From RGIG5472 sp051867635 (lineage in GTDB: Bacteria; Bacillota; Clostridia; Oscillospirales; Oscillospiraceae), in contig JBJDYT010000083.1 of NCBI GenBank assembly GCA_051867635.1, positions 1 to 41,880 of the forward strand: a stretch of 41,880 nt of DNA. The letters are read 5' to 3'. The notes under the pieces were generated by a model that saw nothing but the letters and a program-made list of their open reading frames with translations, did no database searches and was not told the origin of the DNA. Positions 23,687-31,481 of the stretch are shown piece after piece; position 1 is the stretch's first letter; the number at the start of each line of letters is the position of its first letter. Both the position numbers and the translations under genes were made by a program.

Positions 23687-24742
23687 TTACAGCAGCGCTT
23701 CCGCTTCCCGCTTGTATTTCTCAAAGGCGGAGGGCACCGCGTGGGCGCGCAGCGCCTCCGCGTCCATCCAGACGAAATCGTCCGGGCCGTCCCCCGCCAC
23801 TTCCAGGGCGTAGCCCTGCATGTGCCACTCCACATGGGTGAAGATATGCTTCGCCGTGAGGGACTTTTTCCACTCCCGCACCGTCAGGCCCATCTCTGTG
23901 AGCCGCTCCGCCGTCTGACGCTCTGAAAGCGTCCCCGGCAGGTTCGGAAATTCCCAGAGCGACGCCAGCAGCCCCTGGCTCTCCCGCTTGCGGAGGGCCG
24001 TCTTTCCCTGCCGCAGCAGCAAAAGCACCGTCAGCTCCTCCACCCGCCGGGCCTTTTTCTTCGCGCGCACCGGCAGCGTCCGGGTCCTGCCCTGCTCATA
24101 CGCCGCGCAGAGCTCCCGGCCGGGGCAGCTGGCGCAGAGCGGCTCCCCCGCCGCGAGACAGACCGTGGCGCCCAGATCCATCAGCGCCTGGGAATAGGCC
24201 CCGGGCCGCTCCCGGCTCATACATTCCGCCACCCAGGCGCGGCTCCGCCGCCGCACGGCGGCGTCCAGCACGTCCCCCTCGTCTCCGGTGACGCGGGCGA
24301 CGATGCGCAGCACGTTGCCGTCCACCGCGGGGACGGGCTCACCGCAGGCGATGGAGAGGATGGCCCCCGCCGTATAGTCCCCGATGCCGGGCAGGGCGAT
24401 GAGCTCCTCGTAGCGCCGGGGCAGCTCGCCGCCGTAGCGCTCCACGATGAGCTTCGCCGCCTTTTGCAGGTTCCGCGCCCGGCTGTAATAGCCAAGCCCC
24501 TCCCAGAGCTTCAAAAGGCGCTCCTCCTCCGCCCCGGCCAGGGCCTCCACCGTGGGGAAAGCCGCCATGAAGCGTTCAAAGTACGGCAGCACCGCCGCCA
24601 CCCGCGTCTGCTGCAGCATGATCTCCGAGACCCAGGTGCGGTAGGGCGAGACCTCCTCCCGCCAGGGGAGGATGCGCCGGTTTTCATCATACCACCCAAG
24701 CAGCGGCTCCGTCAGCCGCCGCAGGCGTTCCAGCTTTTCCAT
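23687..24742 (-). CDS. mutY: A/G-specific adenine glycosylase
   Basis: A 351-aa MutY that removes adenine opposite 8-oxoguanine. The catalytic Glu is E40 (SEIMLQQTRV). The helix-hairpin-helix is LPGIGDYTAGAIL, with the catalytic Asp D141 in VDGNVLRIVAR. The [4Fe-4S] ligands are C195, C203, C206 and C212. The first spacing is X7 instead of the usual X6 (C-X7-C-X2-C-X5-C). A C-terminal NUDIX-like domain follows (LLRQGKTALRKRESQGLLASLWEFP). It lies 22 bases upstream of tdk and 6 bases after the preceding radical SAM gene. Confidence 0.95.
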   Translation of the reverse strand: MEKLERLRRLTEPLLGWYDENRRILPWREEVSPYRTWVSEIMLQQTRVAAVLPYFERFMAAFPTVEALAGAEEERLLKLWEGLGYYSRARNLQKAAKLIVERYGGELPRRYEELIALPGIGDYTAGAILSIACGEPVPAVDGNVLRIVARVTGDEGDVLDAAVRRRSRAWVAECMSRERPGAYSQALMDLGATVCLAAGEPLCASCPGRELCAAYEQGRTRTLPVRAKKKARRVEELTVLLLLRQGKTALRKRESQGLLASLWEFPNLPGTLSERQTAERLTEMGLTVREWKKSLTAKHIFTHVEWHMQGYALEVAGDGPDDFVWMDAEALRAHAVPSAFEKYKREAEALL

Positions 24743-24748
24743 CCTTCC

Positions 24749-25594
24749 TCACCCCCGCCGGTTGAAGCGCGCGGCATAGCCGCAGCGGCGGCAAAGTGCC
24801 TCCGCCGGCCGCCGGGCGGAAAACCCGTCGTAGATCTCCCTGGCCCGGGGGGAGTCCAGGATCTCCTCCAGCTCCTGCCGCAGGAGATTCCCCAAAGGGA
24901 CGTCCCCCTCGTGGTCGAGACAGCAGGGCGTCACCGTGCCGTCCGCCAGGACCGCGATCTGGTCGCGCAGGCCCAGACAGAACTCCGCGCCGCTCTCCGC
25001 CGCCGTCAGGTCCGGCCAGTCGAATTGCTCCGCCCGCTCAAGATAGAGGTTCCTCCCCAGCGTCCAGCTGCCCCGGCGTTTTTCCTCCCACGCCGCGCCG
25101 CCGGTTTTCTCCCGCAGGAAGCCAAGGATCTCGCCGTTCCGCGCCGTCGCGCCGCCCTCGTTCCAAAGCCGCAGGGCCACGATGACGCCCCGGGCCGCCG
25201 CCCGCTCCGCGAAGGCCCAGACGGCGGCGAGATAGTTCTCCAGCTCCCCGGGGCAGGCGTTGCCCTCAAAGCTGTGGAGGGAGACGCTGACCTTGTGGAG
25301 CGCCGGGCAGGCCAGCAGCGTCTCCCCCGCGTCCGGCAGCAGCGTGCCGTTGGTGGTGACGCAAAGGCGGAAGCCCTGCGCCGCCGCGATCTTCAGCAGC
25401 TCGCCCAGCGCCGGGTGCAGCAGCGGCTCCCCCATGACGTGGAGGTAGAGGTAGCCCACATGCCCCCGCAGGCGGGCGGCGATAACGGCGAACTCCTCCG
25501 CCGTCATGAAGCGGCTCTCCCGCCGGGTGCCGGGGCAGAAGGCGCAGCGGAGGTTGCAGACGTTGGTGATCTCCACATAGGCCCGCTTCAGCAT
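24749..25594 (-). CDS. Radical SAM protein with SPASM-like C-terminus
   Basis: A 281-aa protein starting MLKRAYVEITNVCNLRCAFC, with the radical SAM motif C-N-L-R-C-A-F-C. The GEPLLHP motif and TTNGTLL follow. The C-terminal part carries further cysteines (TPCCLDHEGDVPLGNL and LCRRCGY), as in SPASM/twitch domains that hold extra Fe-S clusters. Such proteins often modify peptides or enzymes, but no precursor peptide is seen next to it. GGGAGGGAGG precedes the ATG. It is the first gene of the minus-strand operon that continues through mutY, tdk and on to the acyl-CoA ligase. Confidence 0.85.
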   Translation of the reverse strand: MLKRAYVEITNVCNLRCAFCPGTRRESRFMTAEEFAVIAARLRGHVGYLYLHVMGEPLLHPALGELLKIAAAQGFRLCVTTNGTLLPDAGETLLACPALHKVSVSLHSFEGNACPGELENYLAAVWAFAERAAARGVIVALRLWNEGGATARNGEILGFLREKTGGAAWEEKRRGSWTLGRNLYLERAEQFDWPDLTAAESGAEFCLGLRDQIAVLADGTVTPCCLDHEGDVPLGNLLRQELEEILDSPRAREIYDGFSARRPAEALCRRCGYAARFNRRG

Positions 25595-25629
25595 CGCGCC
25601 GCCTCCCTCCCATAACACATTTGCATCAA

Positions 25630-25657
25630 AGTTTACCACAAAAATGTTACAAAGAAA
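25630..25657 (-). promoter_or_regulatory. Possible promoter of the radical SAM-mutY-tdk operon
   Basis: Minus strand: TTTCTT (25652-25657), 16-base spacer, TAAACT (25630-25635), with TG one base before the -10. The -35 is poor, but the extended -10 and the position 36 bases upstream of the ATG fit. Confidence 0.45.
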
Positions 25658-25785
25658 AGCGAAACGGCAAAAAAACTTCCCCCCGCCCGGCGGGACCGTT
25701 CCCCCTCCCCCGCAGGGCGGGACGCTCCGCCAAAAAAGCCTGTTTGGCTCCGCCGGCGGCGGGCGAGATTTGTGAAAATCTCCTC

Positions 25786-25814
25786 TTGCAAACCGCCGCC
25801 GTTTCTGGCAAAAT
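25786..25814 (+). promoter_or_regulatory. Promoter of a short transcription unit before the MATE gene
   Basis: TTGCAA (25786-25791), 17-base spacer, CAAAAT (25809-25814), with an extended -10 TG. Directly upstream is a perfect 7-bp hairpin, GAGATTT-GTGA-AAATCTC (25765-25782), which could be an operator. Confidence 0.5.
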
Positions 25815-25820
25815 AGAAGT

Positions 25821-25875
25821 GCTGCGTTGCGGAATGCGTAAGTCCAAGTCCTTGGGCTTACGCGTTTCTTTTTTT
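25821..25875 (+). ncRNA. Putative ~55-nt RNA or attenuated leader
   Basis: This is the interval between the predicted promoter and the strong terminator at 25836-25875. It contains no ribosome site or usable start for a protein. It could be a small RNA or a premature-termination leader for the MATE gene, 153 bases downstream. No known riboswitch class was recognised. Confidence 0.3.
25836..25875 (+). terminator. Strong intrinsic terminator in the MATE upstream region
   Basis: GCGTAAGTCCAA / TTGGGCTTACGC (12 bp, one T-G pair) with loop GTCC, then TTTCTTTTTTT. It lies within a 434-base gene-free stretch and ends no visible gene on this strand. A second small stem, TTGCCGC/GCGGCAA, follows at once. 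Confidence 0.88.
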
Positions 25876-25908
25876 GCCGCAAAAAACGCGGCAAGCCATA
25901 TGTGATCC

Positions 25909-25944
25909 GCCGGCGCCGCGCCCCGCGGGAAAAACGGCGCCGGC
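25909..25944. repeat. GC-rich inverted repeat in the MATE leader
   Basis: GCCGGCGCCG (25909-25918) is perfectly inverted at 25935-25944. The self-complementary 8-mer CGGCGCCG occurs three times (25911, 25935, 25984) in 81 bases. The rest of the 25595-26028 gap holds no convincing gene. Confidence 0.6.
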
Positions 25945-26028
25945 GCACACAGGCCCTCCGCGCCAACGCCCGGCGGGGCATTCCGGCGCCGCGCCGGGGC
26001 CTTATTATCAGAAAGAGGTGTAGCTTTC

Positions 26029-27453
26029 ATGGAACAAAAAAATGACTTTCTGGAGCGTGAGCCGGTAGGCCGGCTCATGCGGAAGTACGCCGTCCCCTGC
26101 ATCATTTCCCTGCTGGTGGCGGCGCTGTACAACATCGTCGACCAGATCTTCATCGCCAACGCGTCCTACCTCGGCTCCTACGGCAACGCCGCCAACACCG
26201 TGGTCTTCCCGCTGACGGTGGTGGCCCTGGCCATCGCGGTCATGATCGGCGACGGCTGCTGCGCCTACGTCAGCATCAGCCTCGGCGCGAAGGAGACCAA
26301 GCGGGCCGGCGACAGCGTGGGCAGCGCGGTGCTGCTGTCCATCCTCGCGGGCGTGGTGATCCTCGCAGCGTATCTGCTGTTTCAAAAGCCGCTGCTGACC
26401 CTTTTCGGCGCCACGGTGAACCAGGAGACCTATGCCCAGTCCCAGGAGTACTTCTTCTATATCACCCTGGGCATTCCCTTTTACGTCTTCGGCCAGGCCA
26501 TGAACCCCATCATCCGCTCCGACGGCAGTCCCAAATTCGCCATGGCCTCCACGCTCGCGGGCGCGGCGCTGAACATCGTGCTGGACCCCATCTTCATCTT
26601 CCCCCTGCGCTGGGGCATGATGGGCGCGGCCGTAGCCACGGTGCTGGGCCAGGTCCTGACCGCCGTCCTCTCCGCCGCCTACCTCTTCCGCATGAAGTCC
26701 ATCCATCTCAGCCGCGCCAACTTCCGCTTCCATCCGAGGCTGATGAAGCACTACCTGCCGCTGGGCATCTGCAGCTTCCTCTCCCAGATCTCCCTGGTGG
26801 CCTCCATGGCGGCGGTGAACAACATGGTGCGTAAATACGGCGCGCTGGACCCCGTCTTCGGCCAGGCTGAGTACGCCCAGATCCCCATGGCGGTCATCGG
26901 CATCGTCATGAAATTCTTCCAGATCGTCATCTCCATCGTGGTGGGCATGGCGGCCGGCTGCATCCCCATTGTGGGCTACAACGTGGGCGCGGGGCGGAAC
27001 GACCGGGCCAAGGCCCTCTTCACCCGCCTGCTGGCCTCGGAGGCCATCCTGGGGGTCATCGCCCTCCTCATCGTGGAGCTGCTGCCCCGCCAGATCATCG
27101 GCATCTTCGGCGCCAGCGGCGAGAGCGAGTATTATACCCTCTTCGCCATCCGCTGCTTCCGCGTCTACCTCTGCATGATCATCCCCGCCTGCATCAACAA
27201 GGCCTCCTTCATCTTCCTGCAGTCCCTGGGCAAGCCCTGGATCTCCACCTTCCTCTCCATGCTGCGTGAGGTGGTCTTCGGCGTGGGCTTCGCGCTGCTG
27301 CTGCCCCTTTGGTTCGGCCTGGACGGCGTGCTGTACTCCATGCCGGTCTCCGACGCGCTGACCTTCCTGGTGTCCCTGGCGGTCATCGTCTCCACCTATC
27401 GGGAGCTGAACCGAGCCTCCGGCGAGGACGCTTCGCCTCTCGCGGCGCAGTAA
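26029..27453 (+). CDS. MATE-family multidrug/cation efflux transporter
   Basis: A 474-aa membrane protein with about 12 predicted transmembrane segments in two similar halves. Family features include the N-terminal REPVGRLMRKYAVPCIISLLVAALYNIVDQIFI stretch (given here only as its position, residues 9-41, with the conserved YNIVD), the DPIFIF block near residue 186 and the second-half GCIPIVGYNVGAG. MATE proteins export drugs or metabolites using Na or H gradients. AGAGGTG is upstream of the ATG. It is convergent with the LysR gene, with a shared terminator, and has a structured leader, so its own regulation is likely. Confidence 0.9.
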   Translation: MEQKNDFLEREPVGRLMRKYAVPCIISLLVAALYNIVDQIFIANASYLGSYGNAANTVVFPLTVVALAIAVMIGDGCCAYVSISLGAKETKRAGDSVGSAVLLSILAGVVILAAYLLFQKPLLTLFGATVNQETYAQSQEYFFYITLGIPFYVFGQAMNPIIRSDGSPKFAMASTLAGAALNIVLDPIFIFPLRWGMMGAAVATVLGQVLTAVLSAAYLFRMKSIHLSRANFRFHPRLMKHYLPLGICSFLSQISLVASMAAVNNMVRKYGALDPVFGQAEYAQIPMAVIGIVMKFFQIVISIVVGMAAGCIPIVGYNVGAGRNDRAKALFTRLLASEAILGVIALLIVELLPRQIIGIFGASGESEYYTLFAIRCFRVYLCMIIPACINKASFIFLQSLGKPWISTFLSMLREVVFGVGFALLLPLWFGLDGVLYSMPVSDALTFLVSLAVIVSTYRELNRASGEDASPLAAQ

Positions 27454-27470
27454 AACACGAAAACGCAATA

Positions 27471-27509
27471 AAAACGGCAAGGTATGAAGCCATACCTTGC
27501 CGTTTTTTT
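27471..27509. terminator. Bidirectional terminator between MATE and LysR genes
   Basis: AAAACGGCAAGGTATG pairs perfectly with CATACCTTGCCGTTTT around an AAGC loop, with a T-run on the right and an A-run on the left. It serves both convergent genes. Confidence 0.93.
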
Positions 27510-27534
27510 GTCCCGGCGCGCCGCCGCGGGCCCG

Positions 27535-28449
27535 TCATGTGTAATCCGCGATGTCCTCGGCGGAGCGGTTGTCCTTCGCCCAGCGCTGCACATATCTGCA
27601 GAAGTCCAGCACCTCCCGGTTGGTCTCCCCCTTTCGAAACACCAGGTACACCGGCTCCACGGGGAGCGGGCATTTCGCCCCGGAAAAGACCCGGATGCCC
27701 GGGTCGTCCGCCAGCCGCTTGGCCACATAGCCCGGCGCGGCGGCCACCCCCAGCCCCGCCCGGACGCTGTTGATGATGTTCTGCGTGTCGCTGGCGGAGA
27801 CCGCCGCCCCCGGCGTCTCAGTCTCCGCCCAGTCCTGCTCGAACAGGCGGCCACGGTCCCGCTTGCTGCATATGTAGGGATATTTGAACGGGAGGGAGCC
27901 TGTGTCGAAATCCTCGCCGTCTATGGCCTCGAACTCGGGCCGCCGGGGGACCAGCAGCTTCCTCCGGCTGCGGCCCAGCAGCGTGCAGACCACGTCCCGG
28001 TTGGCGCACTCCTCATCCACGAAACAGACGTCCGCCCCGTCGGCAAAGAGGCTGGTCAGGATCTCCGGGGCCTGCCCCTGCTGCAGGTCGAAGCAGACGG
28101 CGCTGTTTTTCGCCCGGTAATTGGCCAGGAGCTGGGGCAGCAGCCCGAAATTGACCGCGCAGATGGAGGCGATGGCGATGGTCTCCGGCCCGCCGGCCCG
28201 GTCCAGGGCCTTCTGCAGGTCGCCCTGCACGCCCAGGAGCTGCTTGGCATAGCGGTAGAAAATGTGCCCCTTCTCCGTGACGGCCATGGTGCGGGTGCTG
28301 CGCCGGAGCAGCTGGCAGTCAAACTCCTGCTCCAGCCGCTGCACATGCCCCGTGACGGTGGAGTGCGCCATGTGAAGCTTTTTCGCGGCAGATGAAAAGC
28401 TGCCGCATTCCACGGCAGTGACATAGGACAAAAGCTGAACAAAATCCAT
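27535..28449 (-). CDS. LysR-family transcriptional regulator
   Basis: A 304-aa LysR regulator. The N-terminal helix-turn-helix is MDFVQLLSYVTAVECGSFSS...HSTVTGHVQRLE, followed by the linker helix and a periplasmic-binding-like effector domain. The start at 28449 was chosen because AGGAG lies 9 bases upstream and LysR proteins begin there; an in-frame ATG at 28491 sits almost on the predicted transcription start. It is transcribed away from the dppA-like gene, the classic arrangement for a LysR protein that controls its divergent neighbour, here the peptide-importer/nitrogenase-like operon. The effector is unknown. Confidence 0.92.
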   Translation of the reverse strand: MDFVQLLSYVTAVECGSFSSAAKKLHMAHSTVTGHVQRLEQEFDCQLLRRSTRTMAVTEKGHIFYRYAKQLLGVQGDLQKALDRAGGPETIAIASICAVNFGLLPQLLANYRAKNSAVCFDLQQGQAPEILTSLFADGADVCFVDEECANRDVVCTLLGRSRRKLLVPRRPEFEAIDGEDFDTGSLPFKYPYICSKRDRGRLFEQDWAETETPGAAVSASDTQNIINSVRAGLGVAAAPGYVAKRLADDPGIRVFSGAKCPLPVEPVYLVFRKGETNREVLDFCRYVQRWAKDNRSAEDIADYT

Positions 28450-28498
28450 AGCGCACAGGCTCCTGTAAATCATGATGGCGGTCTCTTCCATATTTGAT

Positions 28499-28527
28499 AT
28501 TGTACACGCTTTTCCGGAAATGTCTTA
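28499..28527 (-). promoter_or_regulatory. Probable promoter of the LysR gene
   Basis: Minus strand: TAAGAC (weak -35, 28522-28527), 17-base spacer, TACAAT (28499-28504). The -35 overlaps the ATC-N9-GAT motif, which would suit autorepression. Confidence 0.45.
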
Positions 28528-28596
28528 TCGTGAATTTTGATAGGTTTCCTCCCTTTATTCTGTTTTAAAATAAAGGCGCTTATTTCACGGAAAAGC
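28508..28596. promoter_or_regulatory. Nested inverted repeats with a LysR-type ATC-N9-GAT box
   Basis: Between the divergent LysR and dppA genes lie, from outside in, GCTTTTCCG (28508-28516) and its inverse CGGAAAAGC (28588-28596). Within them are TATC-N9-GATA (28526-28542), which matches the LysR-type T-N11-A rule, and CCTTTATT-N9-AATAAAGG (28552-28576). Also TTTCCGGAAA at 28511-28520 is a perfect palindrome. These are the best candidates for LysR binding in this 325-base gap. Confidence 0.55.
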
Positions 28597-28639
28597 TGCA
28601 TAATCGGCGTATTTCGTCATAAATCGAACAAACCAGCCC

Positions 28640-28669
28640 TTTACTTGAAAAAGTTTTTTTGACTATAAT
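28640..28669 (+). promoter_or_regulatory. Promoter of the dpp-like / nitrogenase-like operon
   Basis: TTTACT (28640-28645), 18-base spacer, TATAAT (28664-28669). The weak -35 and good -10 suit an activator-dependent promoter. The leader to the start codon is about 100 bases. Confidence 0.6.
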
Positions 28670-28774
28670 GTTCTCCGTGATGCGCGTCAAAACGGCGCGA
28701 AAATCAAGGATTCCGTTCCATTGACCCGGCATGAAAACGATGGATGGAATAAATAAAAACGAAGGAGAACAAAA

Positions 28775-30409
28775 ATGAAAAGAGCAAAAGCGCTCCTCAG
28801 CTTCCTGCTGGCTGCCGTCATGTGCCTGTCTCTGCTGGCGGCGTGCGGAAACAGCGATTCCGACACAGAGGGCGGCGAAGGCGGCGGCGATGTGGAGTAC
28901 ATGGATACCATCATCTATTCCATGACTGCCACGCCCGACGGCGGCTTCATTCCCGCCACCGGCCTGACCGACTACGACAGCGGTATCTGCCAGTTGATCC
29001 ACGCCTCCATGATGACCCCCAACAGCGAGGGCATTCTGGAGCCCTATCTGGCCGACTCCTGCGAGATCAGCGAGGACGGCACCGTTTACACCTACCACCT
29101 GCGCGAGGGCGTGAAGTGGAGCGACGGCGAGGAAGTCAACGCCGACGACGTGGTCTTCACCTTCACCCTGTCCGCTTCTCCTGACAACGACGGCCAGTAT
29201 GCCACTCCCGCCGGCTACATCAAGGGCGTGGAGGAGTACCGCGCCGGCACCGCCGACACCATCGAGGGCATCCGCGTCATCGACAACTACACCGTGGAGT
29301 TCACCACCACCCAGTACTTCTCCAAGGCCGAGGCCTATTTCGGCCAGCTGCAGATCATGCCCGAGCACATCTGGAAGGACATCCCCTACACGGAGCTGTA
29401 CAACGTGGACCGTGAGATGCAGGACTATCCCGTCTGCTGCGGCCCCTACCGCGTCACTGAGCTGGTGGTGGGCGAGTATGTGAAGCTGGAGGCCAACGAG
29501 GACTTCTTCCTGGGCGCGCCTCTGACCAAGAACCTCATCATCAAGGTGGTCAACAGCGAGTCCATCTCCGCGGAGCTGCAGAGCGGCGCGGTGGATATCG
29601 CCGACGTCACCAACCTGACCAGCAGCGAGCTGGCGACTCTGGAGAGCCAGGGCTTCGACATCACCGGTTACTACTATGACCTGTTCCAGTGCGCCGTGTT
29701 CAACAAGGACCGCGAGTTCTCCGACGACTTCCGCAAGGCGGTCTTCTACGCCATCGACCGCCAGGGCATCGTGGACACGCTGCTGGACGGCCGCGGCACC
29801 GTCATCGACCTGATCATGAGCGCCGCCAGCTGGGCATATCCCGATGATTTCGAATCCCCCGCCCGCGACGTGGACAAGGCCAAGGCTTATCTGGAAGCCG
29901 CCGGCTATGTGGACGTCAACGGCGACGGCTATGTGGAAGATCCCAACGGCGAGGAGTTCATCTTCGACCTGTACTTCCCCCTGGGCCTGGCCGCCCGTGA
30001 GCAGAGCGCCGTGGTCATCCAGAACAACCTGGGCGAGATCGGCATCAAGGTGGAGCTGTCTTCCTATGACTTCACCGCGTTCTGGAGCGCTGTGGGCGAG
30101 GGCGACTATGAGATGTACCTGATGGGCCTCGGCGTGGACAGCGTCGACCCCGATCCCTCCAACTTCGTGGCTTACATGGGCTTCGAAAGCGAGGCGGCGC
30201 AGGTCTGCGCGCAGGCTGCCTCCACCATCGACCGCACCGAGCGGAAGGCGCTGTACAAGAAGCTGGCGGAGATCCAGCTGGAGACGATGCCCGCCATCAC
30301 GCTGTACTGCCAGGAGCGCACCTTTGCCTATCCCGCCAGCCTGATCAACTATACGCCCGGTACTTATAATCCCTACTATAACGCCTATCTGTGGGCGATC
30401 GAAAAGTAG
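28775..30409 (+). CDS. Peptide-type ABC transporter substrate-binding lipoprotein (SBP family 5)
   Basis: A 544-aa extracellular binding protein. Residues 1-23 are a lipoprotein signal with lipobox LAAC and lipidated C24, followed by an acidic Gly-rich linker. The mature part is of family 5 (DppA/OppA/NikA type), with LADSCEISEDGTVYTYHLREG and the conserved VDIADVTN...YYDLFQ region. It delivers its ligand to the permease pair encoded downstream. Di- or oligopeptides are the likely ligand because two peptidases follow; nickel or another small ligand cannot be excluded, since NikA belongs to the same family. AAGGAG precedes the ATG. Confidence 0.92.
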   Translation: MKRAKALLSFLLAAVMCLSLLAACGNSDSDTEGGEGGGDVEYMDTIIYSMTATPDGGFIPATGLTDYDSGICQLIHASMMTPNSEGILEPYLADSCEISEDGTVYTYHLREGVKWSDGEEVNADDVVFTFTLSASPDNDGQYATPAGYIKGVEEYRAGTADTIEGIRVIDNYTVEFTTTQYFSKAEAYFGQLQIMPEHIWKDIPYTELYNVDREMQDYPVCCGPYRVTELVVGEYVKLEANEDFFLGAPLTKNLIIKVVNSESISAELQSGAVDIADVTNLTSSELATLESQGFDITGYYYDLFQCAVFNKDREFSDDFRKAVFYAIDRQGIVDTLLDGRGTVIDLIMSAASWAYPDDFESPARDVDKAKAYLEAAGYVDVNGDGYVEDPNGEEFIFDLYFPLGLAAREQSAVVIQNNLGEIGIKVELSSYDFTAFWSAVGEGDYEMYLMGLGVDSVDPDPSNFVAYMGFESEAAQVCAQAASTIDRTERKALYKKLAEIQLETMPAITLYCQERTFAYPASLINYTPGTYNPYYNAYLWAIEK

Positions 30410-30421
30410 TATCGCAAAAGG

Positions 30422-30457
30422 AGCGGGGTTGCCATGTTCTGGTGACCCCGCTTTTTT
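30422..30457 (+). terminator. Intra-operon terminator/attenuator after the binding protein gene
   Basis: AGCGGGGT / ACCCCGCT with an inner CCA/TGG pair, then TTTTTT, 12 bases after the stop. Such partial terminators are common after SBP genes and lower the expression of downstream permease genes. Confidence 0.75.
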
Positions 30458-30497
30458 ACTCTGAGCCAGGTCTGTCTGAGGGGAGGATATAAAAACT

Positions 30498-31481
30498 GTG
30501 GCCAAGTATCTCGGAAAACGATTTCTGACCTATCTCGTGATCCTGTTCGGCGTGTCCATCGCGGTGTTCGCGCTGATGCTGGCGATGCCCGGAGACCCGT
30601 ACTCCGGCATGCTGATGAATCCCAACACCAATCCCGCTTACGTGGAAAGAAAACTGGAGGAGCTGGGCCTGAACGACCCCATCCATATCCAGTACCTGAA
30701 ATGGCTGGGCCGCGCCCTGACGGGGGACTTCGGCTATAACCTGGAGGGCGTGCCCACGCTCAGCCTGGTGTCGAAGGCGTTGAAAAACACCCTTCTGCTC
30801 ACCATTCCCGCCTTTATCCTCAGCACGGTCCTTGCCATTGTGCTGGGCATCTTCTCCGCCATATCGGCCAACGGGCGGAAGATCCTGGACCGTATCGTCA
30901 CGTTCGGGGTCTTCGTGCAGCTCTCCATCCCCACGTTCTTCTTTGCCCTGATCATGATCAAATGGTTCGGCTATGACCTGCAGCTTCTGCCGGTGTCGGG
31001 GCTGAAGACCCTGCGGACGAACTACGAGGGGCTGCAATATGTGCTGGACGTGGCCAAGCATATGATCCTGCCCGTTTTCATTCTGACGCTGGTGCAGCTG
31101 ACCAGCATGCTGCGCTACATGCGCTCGTCCATGATCGAGATCCTGAACCAGGACTACATCCGCACCGCCCAGGCCAAGGGCATGACCTGGAAGCAGGCGG
31201 TGTGGACCCACGGCGTGCGCAACGCCCTGATCTCCGTCATCACGGTGTTCTGCATGCGGCTGCCCAGCATCATCTCCGGCGCCCTCTTCACAGAAACGGT
31301 GTTCGTCTGGCCGGGTATCGGCACGCTGAACTACAACGCCATCTTTACCCAGGACTACGGCATCATCATCACGGTCACCATGATGCTGGCGGTGGTCATC
31401 CTGGCCACGAACCTGCTGGCGGACATCCTCTACGCCGTGGCTGACCCCCGAATCCGACTGAGTGGGAGAGAAGTACAATGA
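30498..31481 (+). CDS. Peptide-type ABC transporter permease, DppB/OppB-like
   Basis: A 327-aa inner-membrane permease with a GTG start (GGGGAGGATAT upstream). It has the N-terminal helix followed by LAMPGDPY, the PGDP motif of DppB/OppB/NikB permeases, about six transmembrane segments, and the EAA-type loop RTAQAKGMTWKQAVWTHGVRNAL that contacts the ATPases. It pairs with the DppC-like subunit, whose start overlaps its stop codon (ATGA). Confidence 0.93.
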   Translation: MAKYLGKRFLTYLVILFGVSIAVFALMLAMPGDPYSGMLMNPNTNPAYVERKLEELGLNDPIHIQYLKWLGRALTGDFGYNLEGVPTLSLVSKALKNTLLLTIPAFILSTVLAIVLGIFSAISANGRKILDRIVTFGVFVQLSIPTFFFALIMIKWFGYDLQLLPVSGLKTLRTNYEGLQYVLDVAKHMILPVFILTLVQLTSMLRYMRSSMIEILNQDYIRTAQAKGMTWKQAVWTHGVRNALISVITVFCMRLPSIISGALFTETVFVWPGIGTLNYNAIFTQDYGIIITVTMMLAVVILATNLLADILYAVADPRIRLSGREVQ

